The position numbers and the translations under genes are program-made. From positions 496,001-560,000 of the forward strand of contig JAGFMI010000019.1 of the NCBI GenBank assembly GCA_021030905.1: a DNA stretch of 64,000 nt, given 5' to 3'. The stretch comes from Pyrenula massariospora. Lineage: Eukaryota > Ascomycota > Eurotiomycetes > Pyrenulales > Pyrenulaceae. The notes beneath the pieces are model-generated. The model made no database searches and was not told the origin of the DNA. It saw nothing but the letters and a program-made list of their open reading frames with translations. Below are positions 11,192 through 21,809 of this stretch, piece after piece; the stretch's first letter is position 1, and every line of letters begins with the position of its first letter.

Positions 11192-13220
11192 ATGGACACT
11201 AGATCCACTGTACAGACCCTGTGGTCCGACGGGAACTGGTCAATTTGGACATGGACGGCTGTGTCGGGATTGATTTTGGTCTTTCTATTTGGTTTATATC
11301 GGAATTTGTTGCAGGAGGAGAGTCCTGCTCGATACGAGGTACCTCCCCTCAAGAGGTCCCAGTATGATGGATATGAAGACAACCAAAAAGTGGAGTCCGA
11401 AAAGGTACGTATAAATCTCTACACATGCAGTTGCATTGCTGAATCTTCTGCAGGCAGCCACCAATGCTCGATACATCCCCACCATCGCGCCCGCAGATGG
11501 CTTTCCCCTCGGACCACCCCAACGGGCAGACACAAAATCAGATATAGACGCGAAAATCCTTGCAGCAGCCAAAGCCCAACCACAGTGGTCTCAAACAACC
11601 TTTTCCCAACGCCGCCGCGTCCTCAATACCCTCTTAGAATACATCATCTCACACCAACATGAGATCGTCACAGCATGCTGCCTTGACTCCGGCAAGACCC
11701 CCGTAGACGCCTCCTTTGGCGAAATCCTCGTGACATGCGAGAAACTCAGATGGACGATGCTCCACGGGGAAAGTGCCCTTAAGCCCTCAAGACGGCCTAC
11801 AAACTTCCTTATGTTCTACAAGAAGAACACAGTCATCTACGAACCCCTTGGCGTTGTTGCCGCAGCAATATCCTGGAACTACCCTTTCCACAACTTCGTC
11901 TCCCCCACAATCTCGGCTCTGTTCGCGGGGAACGCCATCGTCGTCAAACCTTCAGAACAAACATGCTGGAGCTCCACTTACTTCCTCAATATCATGCGCG
12001 GCGCGCTCTCAGCATGCGGACACTCTTCCGATCTTGTGCAAAGCGTGGTTTGCTTGCCGGAGCTGGGGGACTACTTCACCAGCCGTCCGGCTCTCAAGCA
12101 TATAACGTTCATCGGGAGTAGGGAAGTGGCCTACAAAGTGTGCGCGAGTGCGGCGACGGCGCTGACTCCTGTCACGGTTGAGCTGGGCGGGAAGGACCCG
12201 GCAATTGTGTTGGATGATAGAAAGACCCTCAAGGATCTTGATCGTGTAACATCGATCTTACTGAGGGGTGTGTTTCAGTCCGCGGGACAGAACTGCATTG
12301 GGATCGAGAGGGTAATTGCCCTACCAGGGGTATATGACAAGATCATCGAGAAAGTCTTGCCGGTCATCAGGTCCCTCCGAGTAGGCAATGCGATGCAGAA
12401 TGAACAGCCTCCCGACGCGTCATCCAACCCCCTACCAGACAGCACCAACACTCTTCCCCCCTCCGAACATCATTCCACCGCCTCCTCATCTCCACCGCTA
12501 CCCCCAACCTACGACATCGGCGCCCTCATCTCCCCCAACCCCATTCCCCACCTCGAATCCCTCATCCGCTCCGCCGTCGCCTCCGGTGCCCGCCTCCTCC
12601 ACGGCGGCACCCGGCACCCCTCCACCTCACCCCAAACATCCTTCTTCACCCCCACCCTCCTCACCGACGTGCCCCCCACCCACCCCCTCGCCACCACCGA
12701 ACTCTTCGCCCCCATCTTCCTCCTCCACCGCGCCACCTCTCTGTCTCATGCCATCTCCCTCGCCAACGCCACCCCCTACGCCCTCGGCGCCAGCGTCTTC
12801 GGCCACGACGGCCTCGGTACCGGCTACCCGCGCGGCACGGTCCAAAAAATCGTGAGAGAGGTGGATGCGGGGATGGTGAGCGTGAACGACTTTGGCGCGT
12901 ACTACGCGTGCAGCATGCCGTTTGGGGGTAGCGGGAGGAGCAAGGGGAGCGGGTATGGGAGGTTTGGCGGGGAGGAGGGGTTGCGGGCGGTGTGTAATGC
13001 GAAGAGTGTTTGTGAGGAGGCGGGGTGGGCCGTGTGGGTGGGGATGCGGACGAGGATTCCGGGGGCGTTGAGGTATCCGATTGAAGATGGAGGGGTGGCG
13101 TGGGAGGTGGGGAGGGGGGTGGTGGAGGTGGGGTATGCGGTGGGGTTTTGGGGGAGGGTGAGGGGGGCGGGGAGGATTTTGAGGGCGATGGTGATGGGGG
13201 GTAGGCAGGAGGGTGGATAG
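11192..13220 (+). CDS. Membrane-anchored aldehyde dehydrogenase, Msc7-like
   Basis: Two exons (11192-11404 and 11454-13220, 49-bp intron with GTACGT donor and TGCAG acceptor, phase 0) encode 659 residues. Residues about 20-40 form one transmembrane segment (TWTAVSGLILVFLFGLY), then an aldehyde dehydrogenase fold. Visible motifs are the cofactor-binding ISWNYPFHN, KPSEQT, the general-base Glu in VELGGKDPA and the catalytic Cys in SAGQNCIG. Length and N-terminal anchor match yeast Msc7, an ER-associated aldehyde dehydrogenase-like protein of uncertain substrate. An insertion rich in Pro, Ser and Thr lies between about 405 and 440. Coding DNA after 12,400 becomes extremely C-rich then G-rich, which generates long antisense frames that are not genes. 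The stop at 13,218 is followed by a repeat-like 3' region. Confidence 0.9.
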
Positions 13221-13850
13221 GATGTTTGTGTTTCGAGTGTTTGTGTTTGAGGGCTATTGTGTGTCTTACTTTCCCTCCCTCGAAGTATTTAGCTGCAACA
13301 TGAGATGATGACGGTGCCTTGACTTTTGATCCAAGAGGATCCCTATCCTGGCACGTCCCATAAAAAGCATCATCCACGCGCTCCCCAAACTCTGACGCTG
13401 CTCTCCCTGATTCGTCAGTGTGTGAAAGGTTACACTCGTGCTTGTGCCGCGCTACGGTGACTATGGGGGCCGTGATTTATGTATAGGTCGCAGCCATGTT
13501 GTGTAACATGGAAGTAGAACCACGTGTGTTCTGGAGTGTCATTTACCGCTTCCAATTCCGATTATTGCATCAATCTCGGCCGAACAGGAGGGGCCGAAAC
13601 CAGCGGCAGAAGGCTGCCCGGAACATGCTAGATGTAGAAGCCGTGAGACTCCATTTCGACAAAAAATTTATTCTACTGAAATTTGTGACGGTTTTCTTTT
13701 GCAGCGTAAATAATCAATACATGTTGCATGAAAGACAAATATCTATATCTATACTAGAATGGAAGTGACCAAAAGTCATCAAGGTCCTCTTCAAGGCCAG
13801 GCTATCACCATCATGCCAGTCTTTGCTGTCTTTTCAAAGATACAGTCGCA
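13221..13850. other. Intergenic region with copy A of a degenerate repeat
   Basis: About 13,225-13,365 resembles 17,345-17,490 in the same orientation (separate repeat entry). The small plus-strand ORF at 13,496-13,768 has no recognisable feature. Otherwise I see only convergent 3' flanks of the genes on either side. Confidence 0.5.
13225..13365 (+). repeat. Degenerate dispersed repeat, copy A
   Basis: It shares short blocks in order with 17,345-17,490: GTTTGTGTTT..GAG, TGTTTGAGGG, TTCCCTC, a ...GCAACATG/GCGGCATG block, and TGGCACGTCYCATRAA. Differences are largely transitions. It starts just after the stop of the Msc7-like gene, so it may be 3' UTR-derived or an old element. Confidence 0.5.
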
Positions 13851-15190
13851 CTACACGAAATGAGTCTCACCCATCATTTCATGAAGTTCCAAACGTCTCG
13901 TAGCATCAAAGCCTCCGCCCTCCTCAACCTGGCTTCCGACAATCCACACGCGTTGTTTAGAAGAGGAGTCATCGTCGGACGTCTTCACCTTAGAACCCAT
14001 AAAGATCTGTGTTGTTTTCCGGATCGTATTTTCATCGAAGGCTGAAAACTCATGGGACTCAACCTCGCTGCGTGAAGACCTTCGTGAAATGAATGATGTA
14101 GCTTCCTGATACAAAGGCTGTAGTGTTGGCAAACAGCCGACGATAATGCTCAAGGGGAGCTCAACGCTGCTTCTGGGTCAGTTCTTGGAGATGTATAGAG
14201 CATGGACGGTTCTGTCTACCATTTCCAAGTCAGAAAGGTTATGATTTTCCCTGTCGAAGTCATGTCAGAATCGCGGAGTACGTGTTCACTTGACGAGCCG
14301 ACTCACATGTGGGATCAGTAGTATTTGTTGTGTCAGGGGTATATGCAGTTCGAGCAATACCTGCTGCGCTGGTACTGAGGTAGCATTAGTGTGTTCTTGG
14401 AAAAGAAGGGTATACTCGTACAAGAAACCGAGCCCGAGCAAGCCACATAATAACATCTTCGACTGAAAATTGATTTGTACGTTCCATAGTAGGAAAATTG
14501 GGGAGGTTGCTAAGATAACATCGTATCCTGCCGCTATGACTATATGCCTGTAAGTGATTTCTAGCGATAACATAAATGCCTTTATTCAAATATTACCTCC
14601 TTGGATATAAATATCGACAGTCCTCTCTGTGGCATCACAAGTTCCCTGTCTATGAGGGTCCCAGAGCAGCTGAACTGGATGGCAAGAGAGCAGAATAGAA
14701 TAAAGGCAGGCAATTGTGATAAGAATAATCAAGACGATGAGGCCCTTGAAAAACCACTTCCATTTCTTGTTGTTAGTGATTCGCATAAGCATTATCGTGA
14801 TTGAGATTTTAGCTGTCGCTTCAGCAGAGGGCGTGACTTGGAATCCGATCCAGAGCATTTTCATAGCCATCGTTGCTGAAGAAGTGTCTAGAGTATCGTA
14901 ATGTTTTCCTAAGCCGTGATGAACGGCCGAACCCATACACCCTAATGACCCAAACACTAAGATCTTTCACGCCCAGACTACTTGTTAGCTTCGAACAACC
15001 TTGGGACTTCCAATTTTCTTCCATGTGCAGAACGTACGAGTGAAAGGACAATGATCCAATCATCAAGTCCAGTTTTTCTGATCCAACAGAGGCGTATCCA
15101 TAGTCTTAATAGAACTAAGACGGTGGCTATTGCAGTGAGGGTGACGAATATTGCAAGAAATTCAGGTCCTTTGTTAGCGGTTGTCGTCAT
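13851..15190 (-). CDS. PTH11-like rhodopsin-domain membrane receptor
   Basis: I read six exons: 15190-15034, 14956-14597, 14539-14422, 14374-14307, 14250-14220 and 14166-13851. They sum to 350 codons (349 residues) in one frame. The product is a multi-pass membrane protein of the fungal rhodopsin/PTH11-like family. It shows a first helix after ANKGPEF, the KTGLDDWIIVLSL helix, an HHGLGKHYDTL loop, further helices with LSCHPVQLLWDP, SPIFLLWN and a DPTW segment, and a last helix with IIVGCLPTLQPL. A Ser/Arg-rich cytoplasmic tail follows. Family members sense surface or host cues, but many have no known ligand. The start is the ATG at 15190; the longer frame to 15217 begins with TTG. The first intron is odd: the strong GTACGT donor breaks the frame, while a weaker GTTCTG four bases on keeps it. 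Confidence 0.75.
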
Positions 15191-18100
15191 CGCTGCTTGA
15201 TAGAACGGTGTTGACAAATATCACCGACACCTTGATACCTCTTAAAGCTTTTCTTGCACAAAAGCCTGTTACGATGCCTTTAAAGTGGCAGGGTAGAACT
15301 TCTTATGAGAAGCATGGAGTTGCATTGGCAAGGGAGTATCCTTGTCAAATGGGGACAGTTTTGACCAACATCATTCAACTGCGGCTGATTCAGATGCATC
15401 AGCGTTTGATTCTATGTCGTACATATCGTATGGCAGAGTCTCGGTAGACCCGATCGGGCAAATGCCGCATCCATGTTTCTTGCAGGACTGATCTCCTTCG
15501 GACACACCATTGTAGAATTCTTTGCTGACAACCTATTGGCTTGAGAGTGTGGCGCTTTCTTTCAAGTATGTGGTATATGTAGAGAAGTATCAATAATTTG
15601 CATATCAGACGGAGGATTTTCACTGTTCACATCCGGCTGCTTCAAAGATTATTGTGACAGGATAGCCAGCCTTTCTACACTATCTTAAGAGTAAGGCTGC
15701 ACGTGCGGGTGGAGCTGTCTTACTGATGCATAAAGTTCTTCTACTCATTATGTGCACACGTCCAAGATCATTACAGGACGTTGAGCAATGCACGGCGTGG
15801 TCTGTGTAACTGCGGTACATTAGAAGTACACCATGCTGTTGTAACAGAAGATCAGTGTGTTCCACCCTTTTGAAGACTTTCCCGTAAGGCTATCATTGGT
15901 CACATTGCCTTTTTTCTATGTTTTTGATTCTGGTTTTGATAATGCTACCGCCATTAGTTCTGCCAGAATTAACAAAAAGATCATTGTTATCGCAAATTTC
16001 AAAAAACATCTTGTGAGCTTTCAGAAGCGAACATCTGACGGAAGCGAAACATGCAAATGCTGCATCGAGTCGAACTCTCAGGCTTCCTTGGCTAATAATA
16101 GACATGATCAAGTTCAAACGTGCAAGGGCTGTCGAGAGTCTGAGAAAAAGGAATAAATCGTGCAGGACCTCAGAGATAGCGGTGGTGAAGCCAGTTTTCG
16201 GAGGAGGCTGAGCCATTACCCTATCACGATCATGGTGCAGGACAGCGCTTAAAACTTGTGGGCCAAAGGGGCTGGAACTTTACCGCTGAGTAAGTTAAGA
16301 TTTACCACAAATTTGCTCCCCAAAAGACTAGGCAGCGCGCCCCATTGCCCCGAAGAAGATTCTGAACAACATTATCTGCTAGGGATTGAAAGGGAAAGTG
16401 TGAGATCGTCCTATGCCTGACCGCGGAACCTCTCCGGATGACTATAGGGCCCACAAGTCGTCTGCACGAAAAACGTGCATGTAGCTAATGCGGTCTGCCG
16501 CATCACCGTGGGCGCAGATTTAGAGATCTGCGAAAGCGCAGATATCATGCCGCTCTATCTCCATATCTTTGACCTAGAGATTAAGCACCTAAAATGAGAC
16601 CCTACGCCAGGTGGGAGCGGCTTCTCTGCTCGATACGCTCTGTCCTAGGCAGCCGGGATGCCGTTTTGAGTTTGTGCCGAAAATGATGGGACCGCTGTCG
16701 TCTTGTGAAGCTCGATGAGACTGCAGCAGGTCGATCGGTCCTCGTTAAGATATCCTGGCTGCGATGGTAGACCGCCTCCTCGAATCCCTTACTGAGCCGA
16801 CTAACGCTTCCAGTGAGACCTAGCAGGGGCGTCTTTCGGAATTCCGTTCTTTGGGCAGAGTCGTGGGCAAGATGCGTCCGCCAATACTAGGACGATAGAT
16901 TAGATGCCAAGCTTTGTACGCAAGGCCGGGATGGGACAAACATCTTCCGACTGCCTCGAACAACCTTCAGCTCTGCATACGACGCAGGTGGCGGCACGGC
17001 TCACCGTTGGAAAAAATCTAGATCAAGATCGTCATATGCCATGCGACAACTACTTCATTCGAAGTTTGTCCGGCCATTCCCAGCCACCAGACACGTGCGT
17101 ACACTAAGACTAGCCTGAAACCCTTCCCTGGATCGTCACGTTTGACCATCTTTTTGGTTGAGCTTAATTTTGAAAGTCATCTGCTTTGAAAGGGTATCAC
17201 TCGACACGCGCTAGGCACGGTCCGTGGTGGAGACCCTGTGGATAACGGCTTTGTTCGGCCCAAGGGTGCTGGCTCAAAGACGAGATTGAGGTGACATGTG
17301 GAGGCGATAATGGGGGGAGGGGAAAGGGGGAAAAAAGGGAGGACAGAAAGTTTGTGTTTTGAGACTTTATGTTTGAGGGTTGTTATAGATTTTATCTTCC
17401 CTCGGGGTATACAGCCGCGGCATGTTTGATGGTATTTTATCATTTCATCTAAGATGATCTTCTGGCACGTCTCATGAACAGTACCATAGATAACTGCGGC
17501 CTTCCAGCTCTAACTAAAGCTGCTGGAATTGACCTACTACTTCTAGATAGGCACGGTCACTACATTCGCAAACTCACGGGAACTCTGGCCACTAGGCGCA
17601 AAAAGCTACTATACGTCTTTGTAGATATGGAACAGTCTGGGTTTATTGGTTGTGCTTACATATTCGCGCGACGCTCTACTTTAATAAAGAGGTGTGTGAA
17701 TTGGCTTGGCTTGTCTGGCTGGGCCGAGGGAAAAGGGTACGGGATGGAATGGGATGGATGGACTGCGTCGGGGCTGGGTATAGTGTGGCTCGGCTGGTTG
17801 TGAGCGGTGGGGACGGGTGGTGGGGATCGGGTGTGAGATGGTTTATGAGAGTTGGGATTGTGGTAGAAAGAGTGGGAGTGGGTTGAGGGTTTGAGGGGTT
17901 GAGGGGGAGGCGGGGGTTTTGTGATACACAGTTTGATGGGGGATGGGATGGGATGGGAGCTTGCGCGGGATGAGGGAATGGGGAAGACGGCGAGGGGGGA
18001 GGAGAGATCGGGACAGATGCTAAGACCATGTCCTGCTTCGTTCTGGTGGGCGGGCGTCGCCGCCTTAAGCTCGCGCGGCCCGGGCGACAGGACGGGTGTT

Positions 18101-19259
18101 CTATTGGTGACATCGTGGTCAACTTGAGCTAATACCCAGGTGTTGAAATGAGCGCTTGATCGTTCAATCGACAGAGATTGCTAGCACGTTCCAGGGGCTA
18201 GTGGGCTTGGCAGGTGGTCTGGACATTAATCGTTTCTAGATCGAAAAGATGACGTAGCTCGTCGATGCTTTATAGACGGATGGACGGACGTAGACAACCT
18301 ATAAGATCTTAAAAGACTACTCAGCGGAGGCCTTTTCGGAGTGTCTTCTATTTCGTGTAGTATAGCCTTCCTTTTACCCAACCAAGATTTATTAGCAAAT
18401 AGTGGAAGTTAATAATGAGACCATGAGACGGCGGAGGTGGTGGTGCTCTATATCATTAGATAAACGCAGGACAGAAGAATGAAGATTGTGAGGGAACAGC
18501 TGCAATGAGAGCAAGCTGGATGTGCAATGGCCTGACGGACCCTATGCCTGCGAACCGCATCGATAGATATTGTCCACGTCTGTCCAATATCGATCGGATT
18601 TGACATTGCGTATAGAAGCCCTTTTGGCCCGGTGGACTGGTCATGGCATGTTGGATCCATGCGCGTTTGGGAGAAAGCTCTTTACTATAGAAGGTGATTC
18701 TCTTATCCCCAGCCGTGACGGAGTCGGCACGCAAATATGTAAATTCTGGCACAGGATGCCTGGAGCAGTGCTTACTTTTCTATCTACAGATCTATCTCTA
18801 CGCTCCCTAATAGCTCTATAAAGCGCCACATGTGTTTGCTCTGTTTGCTTAAACTATTCCTATTTGGTACTAGTTGATCTGGGGCGCAGTTCATTCGTTA
18901 AATATCGTAAGGCCTAGATAGTAGAATCATTCACCCTTCCACACACAAAGCGCTAAGAGAACACGTGACATTATAATTCCGCCACACCAGTGTCACAGCC
19001 TTGTCTGCAAACCGATTGAAGCTGTGTTGCAGAATGGCCCTCCGCCATTATGACGGTTACTGCTACTATAGCTCTTGTATTATATATTCTTTGTTCTGCG
19101 ACAAGCTGCATTTCCTCCTTTAGACTTGTTTTTGTCCGTTCAAAGATCTGGATAGCTTCCTAATTGAATATCAAAGGGCCGAGTTCTAAAAGACAGCGGC
19201 CCTCAGTCTGCTCTTGCGAGGAAAAATTTCTTTAGTTGCTAACACGACCATCTACCACC
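15191..19259. other. Four-kilobase gene-poor region
   Basis: No convincing gene. It contains scattered short ORFs (15893-16216 minus, 17676-18122 minus, 18456-18829 minus) without domains, a G-rich plus-strand tract at 17,690-18,010, and copy B of a degenerate repeat. A minus-strand segment at about 15,390-15,530 encodes a short Cys-rich peptide with a possible TCAG acceptor but no clear first exon. Confidence 0.5.
17345..17490 (+). repeat. Degenerate dispersed repeat, copy B
   Basis: The counterpart of 13,225-13,365. Both copies translate on the minus strand into similar Lys/His-rich strings (KHKHSKHKH versus KHKVSKHK), which shows the shared ancestry. Copy B carries more A and T at differing sites, as expected after C-to-T changes. 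Confidence 0.5.
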
Positions 19260-21809
19260 ATGGCAGGCCCTTTAGCCACTTCCAAAAGATCTACAGCTAG
19301 TTTCAATCAGACGGGTACTGTCAATTGGACGGATCTTAGTACCAGAACCGTTGAATTTGCCTTTGGTGCCTTGAACCGTTTTTCCAAGGCAGATGTTGAT
19401 CCTGCGATGGTGGCAGTAGGCCAGACCATGTGCTTGTCGTTCAAGATGCCTGACGAGATCAAGAAGAGAGCCATTGATCAAATTCAAGCATTGCCTCATG
19501 TCTCGATGTATGGTAATCTCGTCCGTTTTGGTTTCGGCCTGCAGCACGTGCTCCAAGATCTTTGTGACCGTGATACTGGCATAACTTGCGTTTGCCTCTG
19601 CGGCTGCTTGAAGGAGAGTTACGAGTCCTTCTATGGAGCTCAAGTCCTTCGTCTGATGTGCCGAAGTCAGAATGTTCCGGAGGACATGCTCCCAGGAACT
19701 CGAAGGTGGACTGCTTTGCTCAAGGCCTGTGCAGGCATGTTTGCAGCAACCGATTTCCCTAAATTGGTGGATGGCTTGACTCGGTTTGTCCATCCAAAAA
19801 CCAGATATGGCATTGCTCAGCTGGGTACCACGGAGCCTGAATCTCTGGCCAAATCATTACTGGCGCTCGGAAAGATATCGAGCGGGGAGCTAGAAAGCTG
19901 TACCTTTTCTGGCGGTATCGATTGTGGGTGGCTCGGAGCAGTAGCCAATTTTCTGTTCGGCCTCTCAGTGAGCGTGAAACAAGCAGACGGAGTCGTTCCA
20001 TTTCAGACAAACACGGGCCGCCGTCTCATGACCGGCGAATCTCAAGTGACAATTTTGCAGACAGAGACAAACGTGTCCGGCGCGGAGATTGTGAAGAGAT
20101 CCATGTTCCTTCCAAGCGGTCAAAGTATGTTCCGAGAAAGCAATTTTGAAATGCTTGGTATATCGCAGTTTGAGACACGTTCTCAGTGGGACACGATTTT
20201 AAGAGATTCATTTGGAGTAGCAGCAGATGACCTTTTGGATAATGGAACGCGCGAGAGCTTCGTGAAACTTATGATCTTCTCAGCTCGAAGAGTACCAGAA
20301 GTAGACAGATACAATTCCTTTGATTACACAATGAACAAGTACGAGTGGCCGGATCTGCGTTATGGCTCCCGTGCACCGAGAGGTGACAAGCTTCTCGACT
20401 TTGCGTTTTCAAGGCTGCCTGAACTCCGACCTGCCCTTGAAGAATCCGGGTACCGAAAGTTGAAGAATATCTCCGAGTCAATGGCTCTTAGCCTAGTTCA
20501 GAGCATGCAAAAGAGTTGCGCCTGCCCAGCTTGTATTGGCCAAAATATTGAGATCGACAGCTTTACCTGCCTTCTCACAGTTGCTGGTACGATCATTCGG
20601 TTTGTAGGCCTTCTGTCCATTGCGAAAGTAAAAGATGTCTTGCCCACGCCGTTCGGACTGCGGCAATTGTACGAATATTCGAAACCGATCAATCATCATA
20701 TCACGGAAGATGTGTCAGAATGGGAACACAAGTGGCCTCATAAAGCTTCGAATGTCTTGCTGTATATTTTCATGCTATTCTCTACTCCTGCAAGCTTTCC
20801 ATTGGCTGAAGGAAGAAGGGAAACACGCTTTGCCCTTGCGGCTGAAGGCGTATGCTGCTTTTACGGTTTTGCTGCTGATATCAAATGTAATCTATTAGAC
20901 GTCGCAAGGGTATGTGTAATACCTGGTCACATTGAGCACGCTGGTGCTATGTATGATCGAATTGAAGATACGAGTATTGAGGGCGAACCATGGCAGAGTT
21001 TTACACTTCCGCTCTTGCGCGAATATGGCTTCTACGTGTCCGAGACGATGAGATCAAACACATTACAGATAGCTTGCATACCGAAACCAAATGACCCAGG
21101 GCCTTCCACCATTTTCGCGGCCGGTACGATTGTCTTGTTGGGAAATAGCTATCGCATGTTCTCTAGAAAAGATTGCTCTCAGCGGCTGCTTCTGCTAGAC
21201 TGTGGGTTTTATCCGTTTGAAAAAGGTAAGGAATTTAGAACCATACCCTGTTTTCACGAGTCTAGTTGGGAAATCATATGGGAACAGCCGGAGGCCTTTC
21301 ACATGGAAAGTCTCTGTCAGACTTCTGCTGCTAATGCTCCTGGCTCACTGATTCTTATCACCTCTGACGACGGAGACTGCAATAATCTTCACGTTGAGAA
21401 AACTTCGGTAGATTTTTGGAAGCAGCCAAAGGCTAGCTTGGATCAACTTTATGCCGAATATGCGCGGTCTTATAGGTACGTGAAGCCACCAGGCAGAGTG
21501 GTTCACTACGAGCTTGCCGAAATTAGTGACTGCCCGAGATGCATCCTAAACTTCGCGTCTTCGATCTGGCCCCAGCATACAGGGCCGCAAGTTCCACTTC
21601 CAGACCAGGTGATTCACGACTCGGTGACCGTTCATAAATTGGATGCAACAGAGAGGACAACTTTCATGTTGAAGCGGATCATAGATAATGCGTCTGCCAA
21701 ACCTCCAAGAAAATTGCCAGTTGGCTTTGAGGACAGCAAGAAGCCTTTCCCACCGCTGAGCAGTCTTGAGGACAGCAAGTTTTCTTGGAAAAAGAGGCTC
21801 CTCTGGTAA
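19260..21809 (+). CDS. Large single-exon protein of unknown function
   Basis: An 850-codon frame (849 residues) with no intron. The ATG at 19260 lies in CACCATGG, a better context than the in-frame ATG at 19236, so I prefer it. The composition is that of a real globular protein. I recognise no catalytic domain. Visible features are an N-terminal Cys cluster (CVCLCGCLKESY near 110-125), a GWLGAVANFLFGL segment near 225, a CACPACIG motif near 420, a hydrophobic stretch (LLTVAGTIIRFVGLLSI) near 440-460, and a late DCPRCIL pair near 765. Proteins of this general look (about 800-900 residues, central Gly-Trp/Ala-rich helix, scattered CxxC) are common orphans in filamentous ascomycetes, often in accessory regions. 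It may be cytoplasmic; no signal peptide is seen. Confidence 0.8.
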   Translation: MAGPLATSKRSTASFNQTGTVNWTDLSTRTVEFAFGALNRFSKADVDPAMVAVGQTMCLSFKMPDEIKKRAIDQIQALPHVSMYGNLVRFGFGLQHVLQDLCDRDTGITCVCLCGCLKESYESFYGAQVLRLMCRSQNVPEDMLPGTRRWTALLKACAGMFAATDFPKLVDGLTRFVHPKTRYGIAQLGTTEPESLAKSLLALGKISSGELESCTFSGGIDCGWLGAVANFLFGLSVSVKQADGVVPFQTNTGRRLMTGESQVTILQTETNVSGAEIVKRSMFLPSGQSMFRESNFEMLGISQFETRSQWDTILRDSFGVAADDLLDNGTRESFVKLMIFSARRVPEVDRYNSFDYTMNKYEWPDLRYGSRAPRGDKLLDFAFSRLPELRPALEESGYRKLKNISESMALSLVQSMQKSCACPACIGQNIEIDSFTCLLTVAGTIIRFVGLLSIAKVKDVLPTPFGLRQLYEYSKPINHHITEDVSEWEHKWPHKASNVLLYIFMLFSTPASFPLAEGRRETRFALAAEGVCCFYGFAADIKCNLLDVARVCVIPGHIEHAGAMYDRIEDTSIEGEPWQSFTLPLLREYGFYVSETMRSNTLQIACIPKPNDPGPSTIFAAGTIVLLGNSYRMFSRKDCSQRLLLLDCGFYPFEKGKEFRTIPCFHESSWEIIWEQPEAFHMESLCQTSAANAPGSLILITSDDGDCNNLHVEKTSVDFWKQPKASLDQLYAEYARSYRYVKPPGRVVHYELAEISDCPRCILNFASSIWPQHTGPQVPLPDQVIHDSVTVHKLDATERTTFMLKRIIDNASAKPPRKLPVGFEDSKKPFPPLSSLEDSKFSWKKRLLW

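Noticed and set aside
12388-12855. 155-codon plus-strand Pro-rich ORF inside the Msc7-like gene
   Set aside because: Second frame of the same biased DNA; the dehydrogenase frame has family motifs on both sides of it.
12661-13377. 238-codon minus-strand ORF antisense to the Msc7-like gene
   Set aside because: It is a shadow of the C-rich/G-rich coding strand; it reads as Pro/Ser/His repeats and overlaps the intact aldehyde dehydrogenase frame.
17676-18122. 148-codon Pro/Ser/Thr-rich minus ORF
   Set aside because: Low-complexity consequence of the G-rich plus strand; no recognisable domain.
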